From Collinsella sp. AF23-2 (lineage in GTDB: Bacteria; Actinomycetota; Coriobacteriia; Coriobacteriales; Coriobacteriaceae): a DNA stretch of 64,000 nt. The position numbers were made by a program, and so were the translations under genes. The stretch lies in the NCBI RefSeq assembly GCF_003459245.1, contig NZ_QRVG01000005.1, forward strand, positions 1,494 to 65,493. Direction: 5' to 3'. This document shows positions 46,396 through 54,979 of the stretch, piece by piece; position 1 is the stretch's first letter; the number at the start of each line of letters is the position of its first letter. The notes beneath the pieces were generated by a model that was not told the DNA's origin, made no database searches, and saw only the letters and a list, made by a program, of their open reading frames with translations.

Positions 46396-48279
46396 ATGGG
46401 TACCTGCGAGCGACATATCGGCCACGCGGCCGCCCGATCCGCACCCGTGGCGGATCCCAGGGGCGGCAGGCTCTTCGCCATGCCGCGATTCCTTGTTGGC
46501 ATATCGCATGGCGTGTATCGCCACCGCGTCTTTGTTATCGCCGGCGCCATTACCGCGCTGTTCCTTATGCTTTTGGCAGTCTTGCCGGCACTGTTCGTCT
46601 CCGACCCCAAGCTTTCCAACACCGTGCCCGCCTATAGCGAGGTGTCCGAAGAGGTCGTGGATGCGCTCGTCCACTCGAGCTCTCTCCCGCTGCTTGTCGC
46701 CGCAATTGCATTTTCAATCTGGGGTGTGTTGGCGTACCTACGCTGCTTGGACTACGTCTTGCGCCGCCGCCTTGTTGCCATCGCCGCCATTTGTGCCCTG
46801 TGGATGATCGAGGTCATCCTCAAATATAAGTCGTTCACGCCGTTCTATGCCACCGTGCTGTGGTACCTGTACTACGTGCCCATGACGCTCATTCCGCTGG
46901 TCTACCAGCTGTGCGGTCTGCGCCTCGCGGGTTTGGAACAGCATCGTATGGGGCGTCGGTACCGCACCGTTTTGTGGGTCATGGCTGTCCTGCTTATCGG
47001 CTTTGTGCTTACTAACGATGTTCATCAGCAGGTCTTCCATTTCGATCGATCGAGTGGAACCTGGAGCAACGATTACACATATGGTTGGGGCTACGGTACC
47101 GTTCTGGTATGGACAGCCTTTAACTTCGTTGCCTTTTTTATCTTGGTAGGACGGTCCTCGTCTTTTCGTATTCAGCGTTTCTCGGGCACGGCCGCGCTTG
47201 TCCTATTGGGCGGCGCGTTCTTTGCCATTTCATATGCGCTGCGTGTGCCCTGGGCATGGAGGCTTAATTTTTCACTTGTCTACTGCGTCCTGTGCGTGGT
47301 GGCGATGGAAATCTGTCTCGATTGCGGTGTCATCCCGTCGTACCACGATATCGCCGGTATTTTCGGCACCTTGCCGCTTGACCTCAAAGTTCTAACGCGT
47401 GACCTGCAGGAAGTCTATGTCACGCCGGTGTCAAAGCCAATGCCGGTAGGCGTGCGTGAGGAGTTGCGGGTCCAAGAGCACGGGCACGCTCACGCCTTTG
47501 CCGTGGCGTCCGATCCCGATGTAATGTATCGCGCCTTTCCGCTGCTGGGTGGATCGGCTCTCCTTGCCCAGGACGTCTCGGAGCTCAACGAACTCAATCG
47601 CGAACTGGCGCATCGTCGCATGGAGCTGCAACGCCAAAATGAGCTGCTTGCCGCCGACTACGACCTTAAGACACATTTGGCAGACCAAGAGGCCGAGACC
47701 TTACTGGTCCAAGACGTGGACCAAGCGCTTGCCCGTGCGCTCGAAGGGATGTACGACCTGCTGAGCTCGCTGCCGCCGTTGACCGATGAGGCATCTTCGC
47801 ACGAGCGTTACCGCATGCTGCAGCGCGCCAAGATGCTCGTCGCCTATTGCAAACGCAAGGGGTCGCTCACGTTGGCACAGCACGGGGAGAGCGGTTTTGA
47901 CCGCGACCGCATTCAGCTCATCGCCAACGAGCTTGCAAGTGACCTACGCACCATCGATGTCGATTGCGCCTCGATTATCGCCATACGGCGCCCGATGCAC
48001 GCCAGTACGGTAAGCGCCCTGTACGACTGCGTGTATGACTTTGCGTTTTTTGCCTACACCACCGACCATCCGGCGCTTATGTATCACTTGGGCGACCATG
48101 ACCGGTGCAGTGTCGAGCTGCGCGCCACGCTTTTTTCCAACGATGATGAAGATCTTTCGCAGACGCCCGCTGCGCAAGAGCTCGAAAGCGCTCTGCAAGG
48201 GCGCAACGTGGCATACCGCCTTGAGGGCGAGCCCGGCCAGCTGCGCATGATCGTCTTGATGCCGAGGGCGGGTGAGTGA
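46396..48279 (+). CDS. Seven-helix membrane sensor with degenerate kinase-like C-terminus
   Basis: The 627 residues run as follows: about seven hydrophobic helices (residues about 42-300), a short linker domain, a coiled coil (about 400-435, LNELNRELAHRRMELQRQNELL), then a region laid out like a histidine kinase core but lacking a recognisable His box, N-box or glycine-rich ATP lid. It is probably a signalling partner of the true kinase encoded 2 bp downstream. Start is uncertain: ATG 46396 lacks a Shine-Dalgarno sequence but follows a TACACT box by 10 bases (possible leaderless start); ATG 46480 is the alternative. Confidence 0.65.
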   Translation: MGTCERHIGHAAARSAPVADPRGGRLFAMPRFLVGISHGVYRHRVFVIAGAITALFLMLLAVLPALFVSDPKLSNTVPAYSEVSEEVVDALVHSSSLPLLVAAIAFSIWGVLAYLRCLDYVLRRRLVAIAAICALWMIEVILKYKSFTPFYATVLWYLYYVPMTLIPLVYQLCGLRLAGLEQHRMGRRYRTVLWVMAVLLIGFVLTNDVHQQVFHFDRSSGTWSNDYTYGWGYGTVLVWTAFNFVAFFILVGRSSSFRIQRFSGTAALVLLGGAFFAISYALRVPWAWRLNFSLVYCVLCVVAMEICLDCGVIPSYHDIAGIFGTLPLDLKVLTRDLQEVYVTPVSKPMPVGVREELRVQEHGHAHAFAVASDPDVMYRAFPLLGGSALLAQDVSELNELNRELAHRRMELQRQNELLAADYDLKTHLADQEAETLLVQDVDQALARALEGMYDLLSSLPPLTDEASSHERYRMLQRAKMLVAYCKRKGSLTLAQHGESGFDRDRIQLIANELASDLRTIDVDCASIIAIRRPMHASTVSALYDCVYDFAFFAYTTDHPALMYHLGDHDRCSVELRATLFSNDDEDLSQTPAAQELESALQGRNVAYRLEGEPGQLRMIVLMPRAGE

Positions 48280-48281
48280 CG

Positions 48282-49775
48282 ATGCAGATTTCGTTCATCC
48301 TTCCCCAAATCGTTGCGCTCGATGTTGTCTTTGCCCTGGCTGCGTGTCTGCAGATGATCCACGTCCCGCTCATCGCATCGCGCCGCTCGTCCTATAACCG
48401 TAAGGTGATTTGCGCCTACGAGACGAGCCTGGTGCTTCACCTGATGATTTCGGCGCTCATCTTATTCGCGTCGTCTGGCTCGTATCTGGTGGCGTCGCTT
48501 GACGTTTGCGCCAGGGCAATGGGCGGAGTGCTGTGGCTCAATGCCGCGATCTTTGCCTATGGCGTGGTCCTTATGGTGCGCTATCGTCGCCCTGTCATGC
48601 TGGCCGAGCTGCTGCTTGTTGGCGCCGTGACACCGCCGGTGGTTTTTGCCATGGGCTCGGTGTGGGCCGTTGTCCTTATCGCAGAGGGAGCGTTCTTCCT
48701 GTTCCGTTCCGTCGCGGCGCTCTTGATGGACGTCCGTAACCGCCAAGAGGATATCACCGCGTTCTCGACGATTGAAACCATCAACGTGATTCCCGTGGGC
48801 ATCCTGTATCTGGACTCGAGGGGCCGTCCACTGCTCATGAACCGCTGCATGCGCAAAAACCTGGCGGAGCTTCATATGCCCACCGACCTAGGCGATATGA
48901 GCGGTACATGGAACGACCTGCGCAAGCTCAGCATGCAAATGCCCGAAGGCGGTAAGAACCGCGTGCGGATCAACCTGGACCGCTTTGGTGAGGCGCGTGC
49001 GGTGGTCGAGGTTTCTCCCGCCGAGATTCGCCTGTTTGTGTGCGATGACGTTATGGTCTCGGGCCGTTCGTTCGAGCGCATAATCGGTCTGGACGTGACA
49101 GAGTATGCGCATGCGCATGACCGCCTGGCGCAGGCCAATCACCTGCTTGAGCTTGCGGGCCAAGAGCTCCAGGCCCAGATCGAAGAAGTCAAAAAAGTTG
49201 CCGACAATGCGGCCTATCTGCGCATGCGCACCCGCGTTCACGATGTGATCGGCCAGCGCCTATCAATCCTTCATCGCTATTTGGAGGAGGGGCGCTTGGA
49301 CGACGAGTCGCTCGAGCAGATCGACCCGCTGCTGCGCTCAATCGCTGCCGATCTGCGCAGCGGGGGCGACACCGAACCGGCAGAGCAACTGGGCGATATC
49401 GTCCATGCTTTTGGCCTGGTGAGCGTGCAGATCGATGTTGAGGGTGCGCTGCCTGAGGACGCACGTGTCGCCGCTGCCTTTTTGCAGATTATCCGCGAGG
49501 CCTCGACCAACGCCACCAAGCATGCGCAGGCGCATCGGGTCCATGTGCGCTTGTGGCAGGAGAGGACGGATGCTGACGCCGTCGCGCACATGACGATTTC
49601 TAACGACGGGTCCCCGGCCCCCGTATCGTATCGCGAGGGAACGGGTATCCCAGGTATGAGGCATGTCGCGCAAGATCTGGGTGGCAGCCTAGAGGTCCAC
49701 GCCACCCCGCCCTTTACGCTTACGGTATCCATTCCGCTTAACGCTAGCGACACGTCCCAAAGGAGAAACTCATGA
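48282..49775 (+). CDS. Membrane sensor histidine kinase
   Basis: This roughly 497-residue protein has five or six N-terminal helices (to about residue 155), a PAS-like middle (about 165-275, ETINVIPVGILYLDSRGRPLLMN), a His box RVHDVIGQRLSIL and an ATP-binding domain with the N-box EASTNATKHAQ, SNDGSP and GTGIPGMRH. It belongs to the HisKA_3/NarX-like branch. A GTG at 48276 that overlaps the previous stop is an alternative start. It overlaps the regulator gene by 4 bp (ATGA), so the three genes form one signalling operon. Confidence 0.82.
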   Translation: MQISFILPQIVALDVVFALAACLQMIHVPLIASRRSSYNRKVICAYETSLVLHLMISALILFASSGSYLVASLDVCARAMGGVLWLNAAIFAYGVVLMVRYRRPVMLAELLLVGAVTPPVVFAMGSVWAVVLIAEGAFFLFRSVAALLMDVRNRQEDITAFSTIETINVIPVGILYLDSRGRPLLMNRCMRKNLAELHMPTDLGDMSGTWNDLRKLSMQMPEGGKNRVRINLDRFGEARAVVEVSPAEIRLFVCDDVMVSGRSFERIIGLDVTEYAHAHDRLAQANHLLELAGQELQAQIEEVKKVADNAAYLRMRTRVHDVIGQRLSILHRYLEEGRLDDESLEQIDPLLRSIAADLRSGGDTEPAEQLGDIVHAFGLVSVQIDVEGALPEDARVAAAFLQIIREASTNATKHAQAHRVHVRLWQERTDADAVAHMTISNDGSPAPVSYREGTGIPGMRHVAQDLGGSLEVHATPPFTLTVSIPLNASDTSQRRNS

Positions 49776-50392
49776 TCCGCGTGTTAATTGTCGAAGATCA
49801 GGCCATCCTGCGCGAGAGCCTGGCGCGCTCCGTTGGCGACCAGCCCGATATGACCGTCGTTGCCGCGATCGCCGATGCCTCCGAGGCCTTGGGTGTCGCG
49901 CTCAAGGAGCGCCCGGACATGATACTGATGGACGTGTGCACCGAGCACGATTCAAACGGCATCGTGGCGGCGGCACGCATCAAGGAGCAGCTGCCCGAGT
50001 GTCGCATCATTATCATGACAGGCATGCCCGAGATCACCTTTGTCGATCAGGCCCGCGAGGCGGGCGTCGATAGCTTTGTGTACAAGAACGTCGGTATCGA
50101 CGAGCTGTTCGCCGTGATGCGCTCCACGCTGGCGGGTTACTGCACGTTTCCCAAGCCGCCCGAGAGCATCTTCTCGGGCACGGCGGCCCTCGACGATGTC
50201 GAGCTGTCGATCTTGCGCCTTGCCTGCGAGGGTAAAAGCCGCCGCGAGATTGCGGCCGAGCTGTTTATGAGCGAGGGCACCATCAAGCGCCGCATCTCGG
50301 AGATCCTGAGCAAGACCGGCTACGACAACATCATGCGTCTGGCCGTACATGCGGTGACCGAGGGCAGCATCGTTCCCAACATAGAGCGCTAG
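49772..50392 (+). CDS. LuxR/NarL-family response regulator
   Basis: The 206 residues comprise a receiver domain with phosphoacceptor D54 (ILMDVCTEHDSNG) and a C-terminal LuxR-type helix-turn-helix (LACEGKSRREIAAELFMSEGTIKRRISEIL). It is coupled to the kinase by a 4-base overlap. Targets are unknown; the nearest downstream genes run in the opposite direction. A terminator hairpin follows. Confidence 0.88.
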   Translation: MIRVLIVEDQAILRESLARSVGDQPDMTVVAAIADASEALGVALKERPDMILMDVCTEHDSNGIVAAARIKEQLPECRIIIMTGMPEITFVDQAREAGVDSFVYKNVGIDELFAVMRSTLAGYCTFPKPPESIFSGTAALDDVELSILRLACEGKSRREIAAELFMSEGTIKRRISEILSKTGYDNIMRLAVHAVTEGSIVPNIER

Positions 50393-50419
50393 CGCTCGTT
50401 GCGCATCGGCATAAAAGCG

Positions 50420-50452
50420 ACGGGGCCGCAGGATCATCTCCTGCGGCCCCGT
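50420..50452. terminator. Terminator hairpin between convergent operons
   Basis: Perfect 13-bp stem ACGGGGCCGCAGG/CCTGCGGCCCCGT with a 7-base loop. No T-run follows. Confidence 0.7.
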
Positions 50453-50501
50453 CTGGTGTGCGCGGATGTGTCCGCCAATCCGCGGCTGTCGTGGTCTACC
50501 G

Positions 50502-51344
50502 CTACGCGATGGTTGCGCTGTAGGAGGCGACGTCCTCGTAGGAATCGGTCAGGTAGGCGTCGATGCCGATGGTCGTGTTGACCAGGTCGTCAAGGCTATC
50601 GAGCGTGCCGTTCGAGAACGTGAATTCCTCAGTGGCGTTGGTGCCGGGCATCAGGTGAGCCGAGAACCAGGGTTCCTTCATGGTGCCGTTGACGTTGGTC
50701 TTGCCGCTGGGGGCGTAGAAGGTCAGGTCCTTGTCGCTCTTGTTGGTGATGTTGACGACAAAACCGATGTCGCCCCACTCGTCCTTGAACTTCTCGGTGA
50801 TGGTAATGGTGCACAGGTCGTCATCGGCAACGGTGACGGCGGGGGAGATTTCAATCTTCTGGACGTCGTCGTCTTCGACGGCCTCGTCGATCTCTTCTTC
50901 CTTCTCGGCCGCCTCGCGATCCTTCTTCACCGTGCCGGACAGGTCCTTGTCGGACTTGGTAAAGACAAGATTGCCGTCATCCTCTTCGAGGATGAGCTTG
51001 CCGTCCTTGAGCTTCATGTCATGCGACTCGTCTTCGGCGGTGATGGTTACGGTGGTGGCGTCTTTTGCCTCCCATTTAAGGTCGACGACTTCAAGGAACA
51101 GGTCGAGGGCACCTGTACCGTCCTCATCGAGAATCAGGACGCAGTGCACACCCCAATCCTCGAGCATCTTCATGTACTCATCGGTCAGCTCTTCGCCCTC
51201 CATGGTTCCACCCGAGAGTTCCCAGCTGCCGACGAAGTTGGCCTTGGGGTCTTTGCCGCCGCCGCTGCAGCCCGTCAGGGCAAAGGCGAGCGCAAGGACG
51301 CATGTCAGAAATGCGAGTACGGACTTTTTGAACGTTGTCTTCAT
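50502..51344 (-). CDS. Lipoprotein of unknown function
   Basis: This 280-residue protein has a lipoprotein signal peptide (FALTGCSGG, Cys at about residue 26). The mature part begins with FVGSWELSGG, an early domain that resembles lipocalin-like or DUF-type stress proteins, continues with an acidic linker (EEEIDEAVEDDDV), and ends in a beta-rich domain (FVVNITNKSDKDLTFYA) like those of surface lipoproteins. The start ATG 51344 follows AAGGAGG; a longer upstream frame overlaps the SPFH gene and is rejected. It is the last gene of a four-gene minus-strand run. Confidence 0.7.
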   Translation of the reverse strand: MKTTFKKSVLAFLTCVLALAFALTGCSGGGKDPKANFVGSWELSGGTMEGEELTDEYMKMLEDWGVHCVLILDEDGTGALDLFLEVVDLKWEAKDATTVTITAEDESHDMKLKDGKLILEEDDGNLVFTKSDKDLSGTVKKDREAAEKEEEIDEAVEDDDVQKIEISPAVTVADDDLCTITITEKFKDEWGDIGFVVNITNKSDKDLTFYAPSGKTNVNGTMKEPWFSAHLMPGTNATEEFTFSNGTLDSLDDLVNTTIGIDAYLTDSYEDVASYSATIA

Positions 51345-51424
51345 GGTGTCCTCCTTTATCGAACGAAACCCATAGAAGCAAATGCGGGGGTGGCGGATCC
51401 CCCGCCAATTACCAGATAGAGGGG

Positions 51425-52666
51425 CTAGGGCCTGGGCGTTCCGCAGTTGCTGCAGAACTTGCCGCCGTTTTCGCTGCCGCAGTTGGGGCAGAACCACTTG
51501 GCCGGTGCCGGGGCGGGTGCGGGACTGCCACACTCGGAGCAGAACTTGCCGGTGTTGGTGGCGCCGCAGCTGCAGGTCCATGTGCCGGCCGCGGGAGCAG
51601 CGGCAGGAGCCGGTGCGGGAGCGGGTGCCGGAGCCGGCTGCGGGACGGCCTGCTGCTGTGCCTGGCCGGCGGCGAACAGCTGGCTGGCGTTCATGCCGCC
51701 CATGCCACCTGCCATGCCCATGCCCATAAAGCCTGCCATCGCGCCGTTGGGATTGGCGGCTGCCGCGCGCATTGCGTCGCTCTGGGCGCTGGCAATGTTG
51801 GCTGCCGCCATAGTGGGATCGCGCATGACGGCGGCCTTCTGCAGGTCCTTGATCATCTGCTCGTCTTCTTGCGAGGCTGCGATGGAGTTGACGCCAAAGC
51901 TCACGATCTCGACACCACGCAGGTCGCGCCAGTCGGCAGAGAGGACCTCGTTGAGCGCACGAGCGAGCTCGGTGGTGTGGCCGGGGATGGCGCTGTAGCG
52001 GATGCCCATCTCCGAGATCTTGGCGAAGGCGGGCTGCAGGGCGGTGAGAAGCTCGGACTTAAGCTGGCTGTCGATCTTGTCGCGCGTGTAGCTATCGGTC
52101 ACGTTGCCGCATACGTTGGTGTAGAACAGCAGCGGGTTGGTGATGCGGTACGAATACTCGCCGTTGCAACGCACGGAGATGTCGACGTCCAGGCCAATGT
52201 TGTTATCGACCACGCGGAAGGGCACAGGCGAGGCGGTGCCGTACTTGTTGCCGATGATCTCCTTGGTGTTGATGAAGTAGACACGCTGGTCCTTGCCCGC
52301 GTCGCCGCCAAAGGTAAAGCGGCTGCCGATATTGGCGAAGGTCTCCTTGATGGAATCGCCCAGGTTGCCGCTAAAGACGCTCGGCTCGCTGCCGGTATCG
52401 AAGACGAACTCACCGGGCTCCAGCGCGACTTCGATGATCTTGCCGTTTTGCACCACGAGCATGCCCTGGCCGTCGTTGACGGCGATGACCGAGCCGTTGG
52501 AGATGACGTTGTCCTCGCCGCGCGTGTTGGAGCTGCGGCCACCGGTGCGTTTGCTGCCCTTGCAGGCCAAGACGTCAGCAGGCATCGATTCGCAGTAGAT
52601 AAATTCCTTCCACTGGTCGGCCATGACGCCGCCGGCAGCTCCCAATCCAGCTTTCAAGAGTCCCAT
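51425..52666 (-). CDS. SPFH-domain protein with C-terminal zinc ribbons (YdjI-like)
   Basis: The 413 residues comprise an SPFH/virion-core-like domain (about 20-290), a Gly/Met-rich then Ala-Pro-rich linker, and two C-terminal zinc ribbons (CSCGATNTGKFCSECG and CPNCGSENGGKFCSNCG). Relatives such as B. subtilis YdjI act in membrane stress responses together with zinc-ribbon membrane proteins. No membrane helix is visible, so it would be recruited to the membrane. GGAAG precedes the ATG. It lies directly after the zinc-ribbon gene at 52715. Confidence 0.82.
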   Translation of the reverse strand: MGLLKAGLGAAGGVMADQWKEFIYCESMPADVLACKGSKRTGGRSSNTRGEDNVISNGSVIAVNDGQGMLVVQNGKIIEVALEPGEFVFDTGSEPSVFSGNLGDSIKETFANIGSRFTFGGDAGKDQRVYFINTKEIIGNKYGTASPVPFRVVDNNIGLDVDISVRCNGEYSYRITNPLLFYTNVCGNVTDSYTRDKIDSQLKSELLTALQPAFAKISEMGIRYSAIPGHTTELARALNEVLSADWRDLRGVEIVSFGVNSIAASQEDEQMIKDLQKAAVMRDPTMAAANIASAQSDAMRAAAANPNGAMAGFMGMGMAGGMGGMNASQLFAAGQAQQQAVPQPAPAPAPAPAPAAAPAAGTWTCSCGATNTGKFCSECGSPAPAPAPAKWFCPNCGSENGGKFCSNCGTPRP

Positions 52667-52714
52667 GGTGATCTTCCTTTCTCGTCAAAGGCCGGGTGGT
52701 ATTGGTCGGATTGC

Positions 52715-54037
52715 TTAGTCGTCCTTGTCGTCTTTCATGACAACGGTGGTCTCGGTGTGGTTGAAGGTGTCGTGCTTCTCGGTCAGGTCGAGCTCGCCGC
52801 AGTACTCGTCGGCGTGGGTGGCCTCGTTGGCCGTCTTGAGCTGGCCTACCAGTAGCACGTCTCCGATAATCACGATGATCAGCGGCGCGACGATGTTGAT
52901 GAGGATGCCCTCGATATCAAAGGCGAGGTAATCCGGATCGAAGGCGTTCTCACCCATAAAGAGAATCTGGGAGAGGATAAATCCGATCACAAAGAACAGC
53001 ACCGAGGCAATAGCGAGCTTGGGCTTGGAGCAGGGGAGCTCGCCGACCAAGCGGCCGGTCTGGCCGTTCATGGCAAACAGGTAGCTCTTGCCGTTCCACG
53101 AGGTGGAGAGCATCCAGACGGGGAACAGGGCGTAGTCGCTGTCTTCCCAGGTGTAGTCGAGCTGCTTGCTTTCGACCGTGGCATCGTCGTATTCGTCGAC
53201 GACAGTCTCGCGCAGGGCCGAGATCGTGCTTTCTTCCATACGGCGCTCGGCGCGCGCCTTGCAGGTCTCGCAGTCCTCGTCGTAACGGTTGGCGATGTAG
53301 CCGGGCATATATGCGACCGAGAACGGACGCAGCGCGTCGTAGTCAAACGGCTCGATGGCGTCCATGTGGCCGTCGGGCATCTTGGACGATCCGTCGACGG
53401 GCACGCGCTTAAACGAGATATTGCCCTTGCGATAGGCATCGTAGTGGTCGGTGGTCGTGACGGTGCGGTCGGATTCCTCGGTCACGGTCTCGTTGGTCGC
53501 GTCAAAGTACACTTCGCCGTCCACGCGGGCGCCGTAGAGCCAAAACGGCACGTAGACACCTTGGACCTCGTCGATGTGGTTGCCGGTGACAAAGCTCTTG
53601 GGCAGCAAGATCTTGCCCTTGTAGTGTTCCTTGAGTGCGGCCGTGACGTCGTCGCGCCCGAGCTTAAACGGAATCACCAGGTCGGGCGAGAAGTCGCCAG
53701 AGAGCTGGCCGGGCGCCACGGCGGAGTTGCCGCAGTACGGGCAGGTGGTGACGGCGACGGTGCCGTCGGACACGAGCTCGGCGCCGCACGACGAGCAGAT
53801 GTAGCCGGCGTTTTGGGCGAGCTCCTGCACGGCATCGTCGGCAGCAGGTTTGGGAGCTGCGGCTGCGGCATCGGCTTTGGCATCTGCCTTGTCCTGGCGC
53901 TCGCGATAGAGGGCCTCGACTTCTTCGACTTCAAAGCGTGAGTCACAGTAGTCGCAGACAAGCTTTTGCTCGGCGCTGGCAAAATGCAGGGGACCACCGC
54001 AGGCAGGGCACTGATAGTTAACGCTCTCGAAGGCCAT
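52715..54037 (-). CDS. Zinc-ribbon membrane protein (YdjH/TFIIB-type ribbon)
   Basis: The 440 residues contain a first zinc ribbon (CPACGG...CDYCDSRF, about 10-35), an Ala-rich stretch, a second ribbon (CSSCGAELV...CPYCG, about 80-103), a long soluble beta domain, and two membrane helices near 345-365 and 385-405. It is probably part of a membrane-associated complex with the SPFH protein. GAAAGGA precedes the ATG. Function is not established. Confidence 0.72.
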   Translation of the reverse strand: MAFESVNYQCPACGGPLHFASAEQKLVCDYCDSRFEVEEVEALYRERQDKADAKADAAAAAPKPAADDAVQELAQNAGYICSSCGAELVSDGTVAVTTCPYCGNSAVAPGQLSGDFSPDLVIPFKLGRDDVTAALKEHYKGKILLPKSFVTGNHIDEVQGVYVPFWLYGARVDGEVYFDATNETVTEESDRTVTTTDHYDAYRKGNISFKRVPVDGSSKMPDGHMDAIEPFDYDALRPFSVAYMPGYIANRYDEDCETCKARAERRMEESTISALRETVVDEYDDATVESKQLDYTWEDSDYALFPVWMLSTSWNGKSYLFAMNGQTGRLVGELPCSKPKLAIASVLFFVIGFILSQILFMGENAFDPDYLAFDIEGILINIVAPLIIVIIGDVLLVGQLKTANEATHADEYCGELDLTEKHDTFNHTETTVVMKDDKDD

Positions 54038-54061
54038 GATCGGTCCTTTCCGTGCCGGAGG

Positions 54062-54799
54062 CTATGCGCCGATGGCGCCGCCGCAGTATTCGCAGCGCCC
54101 ACTGGCATCGGGAATGGTGGTGGCTCCGCAGAAGGGGCAGGTCACCGCGGTCTTGGGGGCCTTGGCGGCCGCGACGCTGTCGCGCGTCTCCTGGCGCAGC
54201 TGCACCAGCGCGTCGCGGACCTCGGTTGCCTGGCGCTTGGCCTCGCGGTATTCGATGGAGCCGCGCTGATCGATGGTGGAGTCGTTCACGCGCAGGTTGA
54301 TCTCGGTAAAGTACGGCGTGTTGACGTGGATGGTCAGATTAAAGTCGTAATCCAGGTCGTAGCGCGGCGGGTTGTAGCTCTCGCGCTCGCCGTCCTTGGT
54401 CTCGCGATAGATTTCGGTGCGATGCTCGTCGATATCCATATCGCAGCCGAGTACCTGCGAGAACTCGATGATGTCGGGATTGGCGTCGCGCCAGCGGCTC
54501 TGCGAGGTAATGATCAGCAGGCCCGCGTCCTCGTCGAGCATGATGTTGGTGCGCCCGGCAGAAAGCGTGCGCGTGGGGTTGAACGACGCCAGGCGCTCGG
54601 CATTGGCCTCGCGGTAGGCGAGCTGCTCGCGGATATCGTCCGCGGTGCTGGAGCGATAGCCGTGAAAGTAGGGGGAGAGCTTGCCGGCGCACTCTTTGCA
54701 CAGGTAGCCTTCAGTGATTTTTGTCTTACCTAGAAGTCCCAGCTCGGTACCGCAAATCGCGCACTCTTTCTTCTCGAACATCTTGTCAAAGAAGCCCAT
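54062..54799 (-). CDS. DUF4428 zinc-ribbon protein
   Basis: The 245 residues begin with an N-terminal treble-clef-like zinc site (CAICGTELG...CKEC, about 16-38, the DUF4428 motif), followed by a middle domain with a LDEDAGLLIIT segment, a helix rich in Arg/Glu, and a C-terminal zinc ribbon (CPFCGA...CEYCGG). It is cytoplasmic, and is the first gene of the minus-strand run that continues with two more zinc-ribbon genes, so these products may work together. GGGAGG precedes the ATG. Confidence 0.72.
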   Translation of the reverse strand: MGFFDKMFEKKECAICGTELGLLGKTKITEGYLCKECAGKLSPYFHGYRSSTADDIREQLAYREANAERLASFNPTRTLSAGRTNIMLDEDAGLLIITSQSRWRDANPDIIEFSQVLGCDMDIDEHRTEIYRETKDGERESYNPPRYDLDYDFNLTIHVNTPYFTEINLRVNDSTIDQRGSIEYREAKRQATEVRDALVQLRQETRDSVAAAKAPKTAVTCPFCGATTIPDASGRCEYCGGAIGA

Positions 54800-54920
54800 G
54801 GCTGCCTCCCATCAACTGGTAGCGTGTGTCACTTTTGATGATGGGGGAGTGCGCAGCCTTTCACGATACCCAGACGGCTCAACGAGTCTCCACAACTGGG
54901 ACACATGGCTCATTTTTCCT

Positions 54921-54950
54921 ACTCATTGGGGACACTCTTTGTCGAATGCG
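54921..54950. repeat. GGGGAC repeat (degenerate)
   Basis: ACTCATTGGGGACACTC followed by TTTGTCGAATG lies between the DUF4428 promoter and the 3' end of the DUF1593 gene; CATT/AATG can pair. Confidence 0.55.
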
Positions 54951-54979
54951 GCGGCTGCCGAATGTGGGCGCCGTTCTTG

